Origin: Bacteroidales bacterium UBA3824
GTDB lineage: Bacteria > Bacteroidota > Bacteroidia > Bacteroidales > UBA3824
Length of the DNA: 26,625 bases
Direction: 5' to 3'
Assembly (NCBI GenBank): GCA_002393195.1
Contig: DGIK01000221.1
Location: 1 to 26,625, forward strand
The notes under the pieces were generated by a model that saw only the letters and a list, made by a program, of their open reading frames with translations, did not search any database and was not told where the DNA came from. How positions within the stretch are numbered: the stretch's first letter is position 1; every line of letters starts with the position of its first letter. Positions 13,312 to 23,710 of this stretch are shown here, piece after piece. The position numbers were made by a program, and so were the translations under genes.

Positions 13312-13689
13312 ATGCCTACAATTCAACAGTTAGTTAGAAAAGGTAGAAAGACTATTACGGTAAAGAGTAAGTCTCCGGCATTGGATTCGTGCCCTCAGAA
13401 GCGCGGTGTGTGTGTACGTGTATATACCACCACGCCTAAGAAACCTAACTCGGCTATGCGCAAAGTGGCCAGGGTAAGGCTCTCGAACTCCAAGGAAGTG
13501 AACGCCTACATCCCCGGTGAAGGCCACAACTTGCAGGAGCACTCCATCGTGATGGTCCGTGGCGGTCGTGTAAAAGACCTTCCCGGCGTGCGTTACCACA
13601 TCATCCGCGGTACTCTCGATACAGCAGGTGTGGCCAACAGGGGTCAGCAGAGGTCCAAGTACGGCGCTAAGAGACCTAAGAAAAAGTAA
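13312..13689 (+). CDS. rpsL: 30S ribosomal protein S12
   Basis: The 125-residue protein is a full S12, which sits at the decoding site and controls accuracy. The loop [13 protein letters not shown] holds K43 and K44, and [12 protein letters not shown] holds K88, D89 and P91. These are the sites where substitutions give streptomycin resistance, and all are in the sensitive state. D89 is the residue methylthiolated by RimO in other bacteria. First gene of the cluster, with rpsG 25 bases downstream. No Shine-Dalgarno motif precedes the ATG. Confidence 0.98.
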   Translation: MPTIQQLVRKGRKTITVKSKSPALDSCPQKRGVCVRVYTTTPKKPNSAMRKVARVRLSNSKEVNAYIPGEGHNLQEHSIVMVRGGRVKDLPGVRYHIIRGTLDTAGVANRGQQRSKYGAKRPKKK

Positions 13690-13714
13690 TTTTTAAAAAG
13701 TTCATTTAGCAGAA

Positions 13715-14194
13715 ATGAGAAAAGCAAAACCAAAGAAAAGGGTGATCCTTCCCGATCCTGTGTATGGCGACTCGCTCGTTACGAGGTTCGTTAACGACAT
13801 GATGGTCGATGGCAAGAAGAGCATCGCTTTCAAGATTTTCTACAGCGCAATGGAACTTGTCGGCAAGAAGACAGCTGACACCGGCAAGACTCCTACCGAG
13901 GTGTGGAAGAAGGCAATGGAAAACATTACCCCCGATGTTGAGGTTAAGTCCAAGCGCATCGGCGGTGCCACTTTCCAGGTGCCCCAGGAAATCCGCCCCT
14001 CCCGCAAGGAATCCATTGGCGTGAAAAACTTGATTAAGTACGCTCGCCTCCGCTCCGGCCACTCCATGGCTGAGAAACTCGCAGCTGAAATCGTTGCCGC
14101 TTACAACGAGGAAGGCGCGGCCTTCAAGAAGAAGGAGGACACGCACCGCATGGCAGAAGCCAACAAGGCTTACGCCAATTTCGGAAGAATGTAA
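13715..14194 (+). CDS. rpsG: 30S ribosomal protein S7
   Basis: A 159-residue S7 beginning [46 protein letters not shown]. It starts head assembly of the small subunit by binding the 3' domain of 16S rRNA and lines the E site. The beta-hairpin region ([29 protein letters not shown]) and the C-terminal helix ([18 protein letters not shown]) are present. Length is normal for Bacteroidetes. In enterobacteria S7 represses its own operon; the 54-base gap to fusA shows no obvious equivalent structure. Confidence 0.98.
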   Translation: MRKAKPKKRVILPDPVYGDSLVTRFVNDMMVDGKKSIAFKIFYSAMELVGKKTADTGKTPTEVWKKAMENITPDVEVKSKRIGGATFQVPQEIRPSRKESIGVKNLIKYARLRSGHSMAEKLAAEIVAAYNEEGAAFKKKEDTHRMAEANKAYANFGRM

Positions 14195-14248
14195 GACTTT
14201 AAAAAAAGCACTTGAAGTAATAGACGACACCTTATATAATATAGTACC

Positions 14249-16369
14249 ATGGACAATCAACTCGCAAATACAAGGAATATCGGAATAGCGGCCCATATCG
14301 ATGCAGGTAAGACCACTACCACCGAGCGTATCCTTTATTATACGGGCGTTACCCACAAGATGGGTGAGGTTCATGACGGTGCCGCTACTATGGACTGGAT
14401 GAGCCAAGAGAAGGAGAGGGGCATCACAATCACCTCTGCCGCTATCACGGCTTATTGGAATTACGAGGGAATCAAGCATACCGTCAATATCATCGACACC
14501 CCCGGACACGTTGACTTCACCGTTGAGGTAGAGCGTTCGATGAGGGTTTTGGACGGTGCTGTCGCAGTATTCTGCGGCGTAGGTGGCGTGGAGCCACAGT
14601 CGGAAACTGTATGGCGTCAGGCTGAGAGGTACAATGTACCGCGCATTGCCTTCGTCAATAAGATGGACAGAATAGGCGCCGATTTTTTCAGCGTCGTTCA
14701 GGAAATTGAGGAAAAACTTGGCGCGAACCCCGTGCCGGTGCAGATTCCGATTGGTAGCGAAGACAAGTTTGTTGGCATAGTAGATCTCATCGAGATGCAG
14801 GCATACGTATGGCACGACGATGACAACGGAATGACCTTCGACAAGACCTCCATCCCTGCCGACCTCCAAGACTCCGCAGCCGAATGGCGCGACAAGATGC
14901 TTGAAAAATGTGCCGATCTTGGCGACGACGCTTTCCTCGAGAAATACCTCGAAGACGCCACCTCAATTACGGAACAGGACATCAAGGCAGTGCTTCGCAA
15001 AGCCACGATTGCCCTCAAAGCCGTTCCCGTACTTTGCGGTTCGTCGCTCAGAAACAAGGGCGTACAGAAGCTCCTGGACGCCATTATGGCATATTTGCCG
15101 AGTCCGCTCGACATTGGCGCGGTAAAGGGACACGACCCCGAACACAAGGATGTAGAGATACTCCGCAAGCCGGACAAGAAAGAGCCTTTTGCAGCGTTGG
15201 CGTTCAAGATTGCCGTTGACCCGTTTGTAGGCCGCTTGGTTTACATCAGGGTATATTCGGGAACATTGAAAGCCGGCGAGCAAGTGTTCAATGTGAGGAC
15301 GGGCAGAAAAGAGCGCATCACCAACCTCTATCGCATGTCTGCCAACAAGCAGCAGGCGTTGGACTTCGTGGAGGCGGGCGACATCTGTGGCGCGGCTGGA
15401 TTCAAAGACATCCGCACCGGCGACTCGCTCACAGACCAGAAGCATCCTGTGGCGTTCGAGTCAATCCACTTCCCCGACCCGGTGATTGGCGTTGCAATCG
15501 AACCCAAGACCCAGGCCGACCTCGACAAGCTTGATCTCGCGCTCCAGAAACTTGCAGAAGAAGACCCCACCTTCAAAGTGGAGACCGATTCGGAGACTGG
15601 ACAGACGATTATCAAAGGCATGGGCGAGCTTCATCTCGACATCCTCATCGACCGTCTCAAACGCGAGTACAACATCGAGATTACCTCGGGCAAGCCGCAG
15701 GTTACCTACAAGGAACGCATCACCAAGACTGTGGAACACCACGAAATCTTCAAGAAGCAGACCGGCGGCAAGGGCAAATTCGCAGACATCACGGTACGCG
15801 TTTCGCCGTCCGACGATGATGCCACAGGCCTTACATTCGTCAACAGCATCAAAGGCGGAGTGATACCCAAGGAATTCATTCCGGCAGTCCAGAAAGGCTT
15901 TGAGGAAGCCATGAACAACGGCCCTCTCGCAAACTTCAAGATGCAAAGTCTCACCGTCGAACTCCTCGACGGCTCGTACCACAGCGTTGATTCAGACGCT
16001 CTGTCGTTCGAGATCGCAGCCAAGCAGGCTTTCAAGGCAGCGACCGAACAGGCAAAAGCCAAATTGCTCGAACCTGTGATGGAACTCACGGTAGATACGC
16101 CCGAAGAATACATGGGCGACGTAATCGCCGACATCAACAAGCGCAGGGGACAGGTAATAAGCACTGATTCAAAAGCCAAGATGAAAATTATCAAATCGTT
16201 GGTGCCGCTCGCAGAGACATTCGGATATGTAACCGTTTTGCGCACGCTTACATCCGGCAGGGCGATTTCCTCGATGCAGTTTCACTCCTACGAGGAAGTG
16301 CCGCCACAGATTGCACAAGGCATCATAGACCAGGTAAAAGGCAAAATAGTTTTTATTGACCAATTATAA
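14249..16369 (+). CDS. fusA: Elongation factor G
   Basis: A 706-residue EF-G, the GTPase that drives translocation of tRNAs and mRNA on the ribosome. The G motifs are [13 protein letters not shown] (residues 15-27), ERGITITSA (switch I), DTPGHVDF and NKMD. Domain IV carries the conserved tip region ([20 protein letters not shown], then [22 protein letters not shown]). Domain V has [20 protein letters not shown]. It matches the str-operon form of EF-G. tuf does not follow, as is usual in Bacteroidetes, and rpsJ starts 12 bases later. Confidence 0.98.
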   Translation: MDNQLANTRNIGIAAHIDAGKTTTTERILYYTGVTHKMGEVHDGAATMDWMSQEKERGITITSAAITAYWNYEGIKHTVNIIDTPGHVDFTVEVERSMRVLDGAVAVFCGVGGVEPQSETVWRQAERYNVPRIAFVNKMDRIGADFFSVVQEIEEKLGANPVPVQIPIGSEDKFVGIVDLIEMQAYVWHDDDNGMTFDKTSIPADLQDSAAEWRDKMLEKCADLGDDAFLEKYLEDATSITEQDIKAVLRKATIALKAVPVLCGSSLRNKGVQKLLDAIMAYLPSPLDIGAVKGHDPEHKDVEILRKPDKKEPFAALAFKIAVDPFVGRLVYIRVYSGTLKAGEQVFNVRTGRKERITNLYRMSANKQQALDFVEAGDICGAAGFKDIRTGDSLTDQKHPVAFESIHFPDPVIGVAIEPKTQADLDKLDLALQKLAEEDPTFKVETDSETGQTIIKGMGELHLDILIDRLKREYNIEITSGKPQVTYKERITKTVEHHEIFKKQTGGKGKFADITVRVSPSDDDATGLTFVNSIKGGVIPKEFIPAVQKGFEEAMNNGPLANFKMQSLTVELLDGSYHSVDSDALSFEIAAKQAFKAATEQAKAKLLEPVMELTVDTPEEYMGDVIADINKRRGQVISTDSKAKMKIIKSLVPLAETFGYVTVLRTLTSGRAISSMQFHSYEEVPPQIAQGIIDQVKGKIVFIDQL

Positions 16370-16381
16370 TTAAGGATTACC

Positions 16382-16687
16382 ATGAGTCAAAAGATTCGCA
16401 TCAAATTGAAATCTTACGATCACAACTTGGTAGATAGCTCCGCCGAAAGGATCGTCAAGACAGTCAAATCTTCTGGTGCAGCAGTCAGCGGTCCCATTCC
16501 GTTGCCCACTCACAAGAGGATTTTCACCGTCAATAGATCGACCTTCGTCAACAAGAAGTCGAGGGAGCAGTTCCAGCTCGCGTCTTTCAAGAGATTGATT
16601 GACATCTACAGCTCGAACCCCAAGACTGTGGAGGCCCTCATGAAGCTCGAATTGCCGAGCGGCGTGCAGGTAGAAATCAAGGTCTGA
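16382..16687 (+). CDS. rpsJ: 30S ribosomal protein S10
   Basis: A 101-residue S10 with [49 protein letters not shown], including the long loop that reaches into the 30S head. In other bacteria S10 (NusE) also binds NusB and NusG in antitermination and in coupling transcription to translation. It begins 12 bases after fusA, so the str and S10 operons are joined here. A 97-base gap with a stem-loop separates it from rplC. Confidence 0.98.
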   Translation: MSQKIRIKLKSYDHNLVDSSAERIVKTVKSSGAAVSGPIPLPTHKRIFTVNRSTFVNKKSREQFQLASFKRLIDIYSSNPKTVEALMKLELPSGVQVEIKV

Positions 16688-16733
16688 TCGCAGCCATTCA
16701 ATTAGCGAGAAAACAACAACAAAGTAAAAACAT

Positions 16734-16767
16734 GTTTTCCTATACCGGCGGAGCCCGGCAAGAAAAC
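16734..16767 (+). other. Stem-loop between rpsJ and rplC
   Basis: GTTTTC (16734-16739) pairs with GAAAAC (16762-16767), and CCGG (16745-16748) with CCGG (16755-16758) inside it, leaving an asymmetric internal loop. No T-run follows, so it is not a simple terminator. It lies 17 bases before rplC in the longest gap of the cluster apart from leader regions. It may be a site for feedback by a ribosomal protein or for mRNA processing. Confidence 0.4.
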
Positions 16768-16784
16768 GAAAAAATTTATTCAAA

Positions 16785-17402
16785 ATGTCAGGAATAATAG
16801 GTAAAAAGGTTGGTATGACATCTGTCTTCAACGAGAAGGGCGTCAACGTTCCCGTTACTGTGATTGAGGCAGGACCATGTGTCGTTACCCAGATTAAGAC
16901 CGTAGAGACCGACGGCTATGACGCCGTGCAGCTCGCTTTCGACGACAAGAAGGCTAAGAACACCTCCAAGCCGTTGCTCAAGCACTTCGAGAAGGCCGGC
17001 ACGACCCCCAAGGCTAAGGTCGTAGAGTTCAAGAACATCGAGCAGGAAGTAAAGCTCGGCGACGTAATCACCGTAGAGTCCTTGAAGGACGTAGCCGCTG
17101 TACACGTAAGCGGCGTCACCAAAGGCAAGGGCTACCAGGGTGTCGTTAAGCGCCACGGATTCGGCGGCGTAGGCGACCAGACCCACGGCCAGCACAACAG
17201 GCTCAGGGCACCCGGTGCACTCGGTGGATCTTCGTATCCGTCAAAGGTGTTCAAGGGTATGCGCATGGCAGGACGTGATGGCGGCGACAATGTAAAGGTT
17301 CGCAACCTCCAGATCGTCAAGATCATCGCAGAGCACAACTTATTGTTAGTAAAGGGAGCCGTACCCGGTCCCAAAGGTTCATACTTAATCATCGAAGACT
17401 AA
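16785..17402 (+). CDS. rplC: 50S ribosomal protein L3
   Basis: A 205-residue L3 starting [19 protein letters not shown]. Its extended loop [43 protein letters not shown] reaches the peptidyl transferase centre. THGQ holds the glutamine that PrmB methylates in other bacteria. L3 is one of the first proteins in 50S assembly. The stop codon TAA shares its last base with the rplD ATG (TAATG), so translation of L3 and L4 is coupled. Confidence 0.98.
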   Translation: MSGIIGKKVGMTSVFNEKGVNVPVTVIEAGPCVVTQIKTVETDGYDAVQLAFDDKKAKNTSKPLLKHFEKAGTTPKAKVVEFKNIEQEVKLGDVITVESLKDVAAVHVSGVTKGKGYQGVVKRHGFGGVGDQTHGQHNRLRAPGALGGSSYPSKVFKGMRMAGRDGGDNVKVRNLQIVKIIAEHNLLLVKGAVPGPKGSYLIIED

Positions 17403-18034
17403 TGGAAATATCAGTATTCAACATTGAGGGCAAAGACACCGGCAAGAAGGTCGTACTTGACGATGCTATCTTCGGCATCGACGCCAACGATCACGCAATG
17501 TACCTCGATGTAAAGCGTTACCTCGCCGACCAGCGTCAAGGCACGGCGAAGGCTAAGGAAAGGAGCGAGATGAGCGGCTCCACACGCAAGCTCAAGAAAC
17601 AGAAAGGTACCGGCGGCGCACGTTCGGGCGATATCAACTCGCCTGTAATGGTAGGCGGCGCAAGGTGCTTCGGACCCCGCCCGCGCGATTACAGCTTCAA
17701 ACTCAACAAGAAAGTGAAGTTGCTCGCAAGGAAGTCGGCACTCTCTTGCAAGGCAAAAGACGGACAGATCATCGTTGTCGAAGACTTCGACTTCAAGGAG
17801 CCCAAGACCAAGAATTTTGTATCGCTGAAAAATAACTTGAAAATCAGCGATAAAAAATCGCTTTTGGTTTTGTCAATTGAAAATAAAAACGTATATTTGT
17901 CGTCGAGAAATTTGGACAGGTCGAAAATTACAACTGCCTCAAAATTAACTACTTACGATGTGCTTGATGCTCAGTCGTTGGTGTTCACTGAAAGCGCGGT
18001 GGAGGCTTTGAACAAGATTTTCGAGAATAAGTAA
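17402..18034 (+). CDS. rplD: 50S ribosomal protein L4
   Basis: A 210-residue L4 with the long tunnel loop [46 protein letters not shown]. Changes in this loop cause macrolide resistance elsewhere; the KQKGTG core is the normal one. L4 is the autoregulator of the S10 operon in enterobacteria; here no classical L4 leader precedes rpsJ, since fusA lies directly upstream. The last third of the gene is visibly more AT-rich (poly-A-rich codons around 17820-17900) than the first part. Confidence 0.97.
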   Translation: MEISVFNIEGKDTGKKVVLDDAIFGIDANDHAMYLDVKRYLADQRQGTAKAKERSEMSGSTRKLKKQKGTGGARSGDINSPVMVGGARCFGPRPRDYSFKLNKKVKLLARKSALSCKAKDGQIIVVEDFDFKEPKTKNFVSLKNNLKISDKKSLLVLSIENKNVYLSSRNLDRSKITTASKLTTYDVLDAQSLVFTESAVEALNKIFENK

Positions 18035-18055
18035 CGAAAAAAACGCACAAAAGTA

Positions 18056-18409
18056 ATGGAAATCATACAAAAACCCATTGTAACTGAGAAGTTCAATGCG
18101 CTTGCAAGCAGGACCGTGCAGACCGGTAAGAAGGGCAACAAGAATGGTCGCCCCGATACACGCGGCACAAGGAACATCGCGCAGTTTGCCTTCATCGTTG
18201 ACCCGAGGGCAAACAAGTATCAGATCAAGCAGGCGGTTGAAGAGATGTACAATGTTACTGTAGTGGCAGTAAACACAATGAATTACGACGGCAAGGTCAA
18301 GGCACGTATGACCAAGGCCGGATACATCGTAGGCAAGAAAGCAAGTTTCAAGAAAGCGATCGTCACCTTGAAGGACGGTGACAAGATTGATTTTTACAGC
18401 AACATCTAA
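18056..18409 (+). CDS. rplW: 50S ribosomal protein L23, with basic insertion
   Basis: A 117-residue L23, longer than the usual 95-100. The N-terminus (MEIIQKPIVTEKFNAL) and C-terminal half (NKYQIKQAVEEMYNVTVVAVNTMNYDGKVKARMTKAGYIVG...KKAIVTLKDGDKIDFYSNI) are standard. Between them, at about residues 20-40, is an extra basic stretch, QTGKKGNKNGRPDTRGTRN. L23 lies at the tunnel exit and is the docking site for trigger factor and SRP. The insertion is in frame, with codon use like the rest of the gene. Confidence 0.96.
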   Translation: MEIIQKPIVTEKFNALASRTVQTGKKGNKNGRPDTRGTRNIAQFAFIVDPRANKYQIKQAVEEMYNVTVVAVNTMNYDGKVKARMTKAGYIVGKKASFKKAIVTLKDGDKIDFYSNI

Positions 18410-18415
18410 TCCAAA

Positions 18416-19246
18416 ATGGCAGTAAGATTATTCAAACCGACAACTCCGGGACAAAGAGGTAAGGTACTGAGCACATTCGGCGAAATCACTACTAACAAGC
18501 CCGAAAAATCGCTCACCTTTGGTTATGCAAAGTCCGGCGGACGCAACCACACCGGCAAGATGACCGTCCGTTACATCGGCGGCGGCCACAAGCAGAAATA
18601 CCGTATCGTGGACTTCTGGCGAGCTAAAGACGGCATCCCAGCCACAGTAAAGACCATCGAGTACGACCCCAACCGCACAGCGAGGATTGCACTCGTATTC
18701 TATGCCGACGGCGAAAAGAGGTACATCATCGCCCCCAACGGCATTCAGGTAGGACAGAAGATTGAATCCGGAAAGGATGCAGCACCTGAAATCGGCAACG
18801 CTCTTTTCCTTTCTGACATTCCGCTCGGCACCATCATCCACAACATCGAGCTCAGGCCCGGCGAGGGCGGTGTGCTCGCAAGAAGTGCAGGTTCTTATGC
18901 GCAGCTTACTGCGAGGGACGGCAAATATGCAGTAGTGAAACTTCCTTCGGGAGAGACAAGGATGATTCTTGTAACATGCAAGGCAACAATCGGCAGCGTT
19001 TCCAACAGCGACCACGAGCTCGAAAAGAGCGGCAAGGCTGGCCGTTCACGTTGGATGGGTCGCAGACCTCACAACCGTGGTGTTGTAATGAACCCTGTTG
19101 ACCACCCGATGGGTGGCGGCGAAGGCCGTGCATCAGGCGGACACCCGAGGTCGCGCAAGGGTCTTCTCGCTAAGGGCTACAAGACACGCAGCCCCAAGAA
19201 GATCACCAGCAAGTTCATCATTGAAAGAAGAAAGAGAAAAAAATAA
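18416..19246 (+). CDS. rplB: 50S ribosomal protein L2
   Basis: A 276-residue L2, needed for subunit joining and peptidyl transfer. It shows [16 protein letters not shown] near the start, [29 protein letters not shown], and [37 protein letters not shown] at the end. The key histidine of VDHP is kept. The second histidine found in enterobacteria (HPHGGG) is methionine, the form I recall from Bacteroidetes. It begins six bases after rplW. Confidence 0.98.
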   Translation: MAVRLFKPTTPGQRGKVLSTFGEITTNKPEKSLTFGYAKSGGRNHTGKMTVRYIGGGHKQKYRIVDFWRAKDGIPATVKTIEYDPNRTARIALVFYADGEKRYIIAPNGIQVGQKIESGKDAAPEIGNALFLSDIPLGTIIHNIELRPGEGGVLARSAGSYAQLTARDGKYAVVKLPSGETRMILVTCKATIGSVSNSDHELEKSGKAGRSRWMGRRPHNRGVVMNPVDHPMGGGEGRASGGHPRSRKGLLAKGYKTRSPKKITSKFIIERRKRKK

Positions 19247-19263
19247 CTAATGCATAACAAATC

Positions 19264-19530
19264 ATGAGTCGTTCAATTAAAAAAGGCCCTTTTATCGACT
19301 ACAAGCTCGAGAAGAAAGTAATTGCCATGAATGAATCTGGCAAGAAATCGGTAATCAAGTCGTGGGCAAGAGCCTCTATCATCTCTCCTGACTTTGTTGG
19401 CCATACCATCGCGCTCCACAACGGAAACAAGTTCATCCCTGTTTTCATCACGGAGAACATGGTGGGACACAAGCTCGGAGAATTTGCTCCGACGCGCATG
19501 TTCAAGGCGCACGGCGGCAAGAAGAAGTAG
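19264..19530 (+). CDS. rpsS: 30S ribosomal protein S19
   Basis: An 88-residue S19 beginning [19 protein letters not shown] and containing [53 protein letters not shown]. It sits on the head of the 30S subunit, contacts the A-site finger and bridges to the 50S. The length is normal. It is placed 17 bases after rplB and 39 before rplV. Confidence 0.98.
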   Translation: MSRSIKKGPFIDYKLEKKVIAMNESGKKSVIKSWARASIISPDFVGHTIALHNGNKFIPVFITENMVGHKLGEFAPTRMFKAHGGKKK

Positions 19531-19569
19531 TAACAAATAGGAGACCATTTAAAAAAACATAATACAAAA

Positions 19570-19995
19570 ATGGCTGAAGAAGTAAAGCATAGAACCAAGA
19601 AAAAAGAAAGGGCTGCGAGGTTGAAGGAGCAGAAGAAGGACATGGCTTTCGCCGTCCTCCGTAACAACCCAACCTCCCCCAGGAAGATGCGCCTTGTGGC
19701 TGGCCTGATCAGGAATCAGAACGTCAGCAAGGCTCTCGACATCTTGCAGTACTCGCCGCAGGAGGCAGCAATCAAGTTGAGAAAACTTTTGCTGTCGGCT
19801 GTCGCCAACTGGGGCAGCAAAAACGAAGGTGCCCGTTTTGAAGACGCCGACCTCATCGTTAAGGAAATCAAGGTAGATGGAGCAAGGATGCTCAAAAGGC
19901 TCCGTCCGGCTCCCCAAGGTAGGGCTTACAGGATTAGGAAAAGATCCAATCATGTAACAATCGTGTTAGGTAACAAAGAAAATTCAGAAAAATAA
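19570..19995 (+). CDS. rplV: 50S ribosomal protein L22
   Basis: A 141-residue L22, longer than the 110-residue enterobacterial form because of a lysine/glutamate-rich N-terminus ([43 protein letters not shown]) and a slightly longer C-terminus. The tunnel hairpin ([31 protein letters not shown]) is intact, with no insertion of the type linked to macrolide resistance. The stop overlaps the rpsC start by one base (TAATG), so the two are coupled. Confidence 0.97.
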   Translation: MAEEVKHRTKKKERAARLKEQKKDMAFAVLRNNPTSPRKMRLVAGLIRNQNVSKALDILQYSPQEAAIKLRKLLLSAVANWGSKNEGARFEDADLIVKEIKVDGARMLKRLRPAPQGRAYRIRKRSNHVTIVLGNKENSEK

Positions 19996-20696
19996 TGGGA
20001 CAGAAAACTAATCCGATCAGCAACAGACTTGGAATCATCAGGGGCTGGGATTCTGAATGGTACGACATCAAGAACTATTCCGACAAAATCGTAGAAGACG
20101 ACAAAATCCGCAAGTATCTGAATGTCCGCCTCGCTAAGGCCAGCATCTCTAAGATCGTTATACAGAGGACTCTCAAGTTAATCACCGTTACTGTCAACAC
20201 CGCTCGTCCGGGCATCATCATCGGCAAGGGTGGCCAGGAGGTCGATAAGATCAAAGAGGAACTCAAGAACATCACCAAGAAGGACGTACAGATCAACATC
20301 CTCGAAATCAAGCGTCAGGAACTCGACGCAGTAATCGTAGCCAACAACGTCGCAAGGCAGATTGAAGGCAAGATTGCTTACAGGCGCGCAATCAAGACAG
20401 CTGTCGCATCTACAATGAGGATGGGCGCAGAAGGCATCAAGTTTGTAATCTCCGGTCGTCTCAATGGCGCCGAGATGGCACGCACCGAGGCCTTCAAGGA
20501 AGGCAGGATTCCGCTGCACACCCTTAGGGCTGACATCGACTACGCTCTCGCCGTTGCTAATACAAAGGTAGGCTGCGTAGGTATCAAAGTATGGATCTGC
20601 AAAGGCGAAGTCTATGGCAAGAGGGATCTCTCCAACAACGTCGCCGCCAAGACTCCCAAGAAAGGCAATTTCAACAAGTCGAGGAGGCAGAAGTAA
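19995..20696 (+). CDS. rpsC: 30S ribosomal protein S3
   Basis: A 233-residue S3 with the KH domain motif [18 protein letters not shown] at about residues 73-90 and the C-terminal domain block [56 protein letters not shown]. It lines the mRNA entry tunnel and helps unwind mRNA. A basic tail ([15 protein letters not shown]) ends it. The length is close to the E. coli form. Confidence 0.98.
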   Translation: MGQKTNPISNRLGIIRGWDSEWYDIKNYSDKIVEDDKIRKYLNVRLAKASISKIVIQRTLKLITVTVNTARPGIIIGKGGQEVDKIKEELKNITKKDVQINILEIKRQELDAVIVANNVARQIEGKIAYRRAIKTAVASTMRMGAEGIKFVISGRLNGAEMARTEAFKEGRIPLHTLRADIDYALAVANTKVGCVGIKVWICKGEVYGKRDLSNNVAAKTPKKGNFNKSRRQK

Positions 20697-20729
20697 GTCT
20701 AACAACAAATTTTTATAACAGAGTAAGAA

Positions 20730-21164
20730 ATGTTACAGCCAAAGAAGACTAAGTTCAGAAAAATGCAGAAAGGCCGCATGAGAGGTCTCGCCCAGAGGGG
20801 TCACGACATCGCGTTCGGTTCTTTCGCATTGAAGGCATTGGAGAATTTCTGGATCACAGGCCGTCAGATAGAAGCAGCTCGTCAGGCAATCTCTCGTTAC
20901 ATGCAACGTGAGGGCCAGATATGGATTCGCATCTTCCCGGACAAGCCGGTAACCAAGAAGCCTGCCGAGGTCCGCATGGGTAAAGGTAAGGGTCAGCCGG
21001 AGTACTTCGTAGCTCCCGTTACACCTGGCCGCATCATGTTTGAGGCCGACGGCGTGCCATTCGAGATTGCCAAGGAGGCTTTCCGCCTCGCAGCTCAGAA
21101 GCTCCCAATCAAAACTAAATTCGTCGTAAGACGCGATTATGTCAACCCTTTAACTAACGCATAA
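20730..21164 (+). CDS. rplP: 50S ribosomal protein L16
   Basis: A 144-residue L16 starting [37 protein letters not shown]. It binds near the A site and helps place tRNA. It carries the usual [56 protein letters not shown]81 and M82, near the arginine hydroxylated in some bacteria, lie in this block. Its TAA overlaps the rpmC ATG by one base. Confidence 0.98.
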   Translation: MLQPKKTKFRKMQKGRMRGLAQRGHDIAFGSFALKALENFWITGRQIEAARQAISRYMQREGQIWIRIFPDKPVTKKPAEVRMGKGKGQPEYFVAPVTPGRIMFEADGVPFEIAKEAFRLAAQKLPIKTKFVVRRDYVNPLTNA

Positions 21165-21388
21165 TGAAAAGTTCGGTACAATACAAGGAAATAAAGGATT
21201 CGACCACCGCAGAATTGAAGGAAAAACTCAAGACGGCGACTTTGGAATACTCCAAGATGAAGATCAATCACGCAATCACACCCCTTGAGAACCCGATGAA
21301 GATTCGCGACCAGAGGAGGTACATCGCAAGGTTGAATACCGAGTTGCGTAGCAGGGAGATCGCCGAGGTCGAAGGCAAACAGAATTAA
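21164..21388 (+). CDS. rpmC: 50S ribosomal protein L29
   Basis: A 74-residue L29, a helical hairpin at the tunnel exit next to L23, where it helps form the docking area for nascent-chain factors. The conserved part is ELKEKLKTATLEYSKMKINHAITPLENPMKIRDQRRYIARLNTELRSRE. It is translationally coupled to rplP by a TAATG overlap. The short acidic C-terminus (AEVEGKQN) is typical of the phylum. Confidence 0.97.
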   Translation: MKSSVQYKEIKDSTTAELKEKLKTATLEYSKMKINHAITPLENPMKIRDQRRYIARLNTELRSREIAEVEGKQN

Positions 21389-21412
21389 TAACGCTCAATA
21401 ACACTGTTAACA

Positions 21413-21694
21413 ATGGAAGAAGTTAAAGAAGGTCAAGAGCTTGTGCGCAACTTCAGGAAGGAACGTATCGGTGTAGTGGTAAGCAACAAGATGCAGAAGT
21501 CCATCGTCGTTGAGGTAAACCGCAAGATGAAGCACCCCAAGTACGGTAAGTTCATCCAGCGTTCCAAGAAGTTCATCGCTCATGACGAGAACAACGAGTG
21601 CAACATCGGCGATACCGTTCGCATCATGGAGACTCGTCCGCTCAGCAAGCGCAAGAACTGGAGACTCGTAGAGATTGTAGAGAAAGCCAAGTAG
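21413..21694 (+). CDS. rpsQ: 30S ribosomal protein S17
   Basis: A 93-residue S17 with [77 protein letters not shown], an OB-fold protein that binds 16S rRNA early in 30S assembly. An N-terminal extension of about ten acidic residues ([10 protein letters not shown]) precedes the usual start, and no later ATG is available near that point. It lies 24 bases after rpmC. Confidence 0.97.
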   Translation: MEEVKEGQELVRNFRKERIGVVVSNKMQKSIVVEVNRKMKHPKYGKFIQRSKKFIAHDENNECNIGDTVRIMETRPLSKRKNWRLVEIVEKAK

Positions 21695-21719
21695 TTTTTT
21701 AATACAGGTAAATTAAATC

Positions 21720-22085
21720 ATGATACAGCAAGAATCAAGAATGACTGTAGCTGACAACAGCGGCGCAAAAGAAGTTCTGTGCATACGTGTCCTCGGCGGC
21801 ACAGGACGCAGGTACGCCTCTGTTGGCGACAAGGTGGTCGTTACCGTCAAGAACGCAATCCCCTCGGGAGACATCAAGAAGGGTACAGTTTCCAAGGCGG
21901 TAGTAGTACGCACCAACAAAGAAATCCGCAGGGCCGACGGTTCGTACATCCGTTTCGACGACAACGCTGTCGTCCTGCTCAACAACCAAGGGGAGCTCAG
22001 GGGCACCCGTATCTTCGGACCGGTGGCACGCGAACTCCGCGCCGGATACATGAAGATTGTTTCCCTCGCACCCGAAGTTTTGTAA
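21720..22085 (+). CDS. rplN: 50S ribosomal protein L14
   Basis: A 121-residue L14 of standard length, beginning [44 protein letters not shown]. It forms an intersubunit bridge and is the docking site for the silencing factor RsfS in other bacteria. The C-terminal block [27 protein letters not shown] is intact. Confidence 0.98.
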   Translation: MIQQESRMTVADNSGAKEVLCIRVLGGTGRRYASVGDKVVVTVKNAIPSGDIKKGTVSKAVVVRTNKEIRRADGSYIRFDDNAVVLLNNQGELRGTRIFGPVARELRAGYMKIVSLAPEVL

Positions 22086-22112
22086 TCACTTAATTCAAGT
22101 ACAACAAACAAA

Positions 22113-22445
22113 ATGAAACTGCACATTAAGAAAGGAGACACAGTAATTGTCAATTCTGGCGAGTTCAGAGGCCAGAAGGGTACGGTGCTGCAGGTGCTCG
22201 TTAAAAAGAATCGTGCTATCGTCGAAGGCGTAAACATCGTTTCGAAGGCAGTGAAACCGTCCGCTCAGAACAATGAGGGTGGCTTTGTCAAGAAAGAGGC
22301 GCCTATCCACATCTCCAACCTTATGCTCATCTGCCCCGAGACCGGCAAGCCTACTCGCATCGGTCGCAAGAAGGTGGAGGTCAATGGTGTAGAGAGATTA
22401 GTACGTTATTCAAAAAAATCTAAAGATCAAAAGGAGATAAAGTAA
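22113..22445 (+). CDS. rplX: 50S ribosomal protein L24
   Basis: A 110-residue L24 with the KOW motif at the start ([29 protein letters not shown]) and the conserved [23 protein letters not shown]. It is an assembly initiator of the 50S subunit. The gene ends one base before the start of rplE, so L24 and L5 are probably made together. Confidence 0.98.
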   Translation: MKLHIKKGDTVIVNSGEFRGQKGTVLQVLVKKNRAIVEGVNIVSKAVKPSAQNNEGGFVKKEAPIHISNLMLICPETGKPTRIGRKKVEVNGVERLVRYSKKSKDQKEIK

Positions 22446-22446
22446 A

Positions 22447-22995
22447 ATGCAGTACGTACCATCTTTAAAGGAAAAGTATAAGAACGAGATTATTCCCGCT
22501 CTTATGAAAGAATTCGGATACAAGAGCGTAATGCAGTGTCCGAAGCTCACCAAGATCATCATCAATCAGGGCATTGGCGACGCTGTTGCCGACAAGAAGA
22601 TTGTGGACACCTCGATGGCTGAAATCACCGCCATCACCGGTCAGAAGCCTGTACCCGCTCTCTCGCGCAAGGACATATCTAACTTCCGCCTCAGGAAGGG
22701 TATGCCCATCGGCGTTATGGTGACCCTCCGCCGCGACCGCATGTACGAGTTCCTCGAGAGGCTCATCGTTGTATCGCTGCCCCGCATCCGCGACTTCAAC
22801 GGCATCAACGGCAAGCTCGACGGCAAGGGCAACTACACCCTCGGCATCAAGGAGCAGATAATCTTCCCCGAAATCGACATCGACAAGGTCAACAAAATCA
22901 TGGGTATGAACATCACGTTCGTAACCACAGCCAAGACCGACGAGGAGGGTTACAAGTTATTGCAGAATTTTGGTCTTCCATTCAAAAAGAAATAA
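22447..22995 (+). CDS. rplE: 50S ribosomal protein L5
   Basis: A 182-residue L5 containing [71 protein letters not shown] and [21 protein letters not shown]. It binds 5S rRNA and contacts the P-site tRNA. The length is normal. rpsN follows after four bases. Confidence 0.98.
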   Translation: MQYVPSLKEKYKNEIIPALMKEFGYKSVMQCPKLTKIIINQGIGDAVADKKIVDTSMAEITAITGQKPVPALSRKDISNFRLRKGMPIGVMVTLRRDRMYEFLERLIVVSLPRIRDFNGINGKLDGKGNYTLGIKEQIIFPEIDIDKVNKIMGMNITFVTTAKTDEEGYKLLQNFGLPFKKK

Positions 22996-22999
22996 GACA

Positions 23000-23269
23000 A
23001 TGGCAAAAGAATCAATGAAGGCGCGCGAGGTAAAACGCGCAAAGCTCATCGCCAAATACGCCGCTAAGAGGGCGAAACTCAAAGAGGAAGGCGACTACGA
23101 AGGACTCCAGAAGCTCCCCAGAAACTCCAACCCCATCAGGCTCCACAACCGCTGCCAGCTCACTGGCAGGCCCAGGGGCTATATGAGGATGTTTGGAATC
23201 AGCCGCATCCAGTTCCGCGAGATGGCCTCCAATGGCCTTCTGCCGGGCGTTAAGAAAGCAAGTTGGTAA
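23000..23269 (+). CDS. rpsN: 30S ribosomal protein S14 (zinc-free form)
   Basis: An 89-residue S14 beginning [36 protein letters not shown]. It belongs to the long form without the zinc-binding CxxC pairs: the C-terminal block [43 protein letters not shown] has only one cysteine. It is thus not expected to depend on zinc. The start at 23000 was chosen over an earlier ATG at 22970 that lies inside rplE. Confidence 0.98.
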   Translation: MAKESMKAREVKRAKLIAKYAAKRAKLKEEGDYEGLQKLPRNSNPIRLHNRCQLTGRPRGYMRMFGISRIQFREMASNGLLPGVKKASW

Positions 23270-23293
23270 TAAAATCAATCACAAAGACAGAAA

Positions 23294-23683
23294 ATGACAG
23301 ATACAATTGCAGATTTCTTGACCCGCATTCGCAACGCAGTCATGGCTAAGCACAGGATTGTAGAGGTGCCCACAAGCAAAGTCAAGAAGGAAATTACCAA
23401 GATCCTCTTCAACAAGGGCTACATACTCAGCTACAAGTTCGACGACGAGAGCAGGACTATCAAGATTGCCTTGAAGTACAACCCCGCCACAAGGCGTTCA
23501 GCCATCACCGGCATCAAGAGGGTATCTACTCCTGGCCTGCGCAAGTACGAGGGCTGCAAGGAGCTTCCCCGCGTGCTCAATGGTCTCGGCATCGCGATCG
23601 TTTCCACCTCCAAAGGTATCATGACCGACAAGGAGGCAAGGGTTCAGAACGTAGGAGGCGAGGTAATGTGTTACGTTTATTAA
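23294..23683 (+). CDS. rpsH: 30S ribosomal protein S8
   Basis: A 129-residue S8 with [34 protein letters not shown] and the C-terminal RNA-binding core [53 protein letters not shown]. It binds helix 21 of 16S rRNA. In enterobacteria S8 represses the spc operon near rplE; I see no copy of that site in the short gaps here, though this was not modelled. Confidence 0.98.
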   Translation: MTDTIADFLTRIRNAVMAKHRIVEVPTSKVKKEITKILFNKGYILSYKFDDESRTIKIALKYNPATRRSAITGIKRVSTPGLRKYEGCKELPRVLNGLGIAIVSTSKGIMTDKEARVQNVGGEVMCYVY

Positions 23684-23710
23684 TCTAATTAGGCTATAAT
23701 ATTCAGTAAA

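Noticed and set aside
13706..14869. 387-codon open frame on the minus strand opposite rpsG and fusA
   Set aside because: It mirrors two certain ribosomal genes, has no recognisable domain and arises from their codon pattern.
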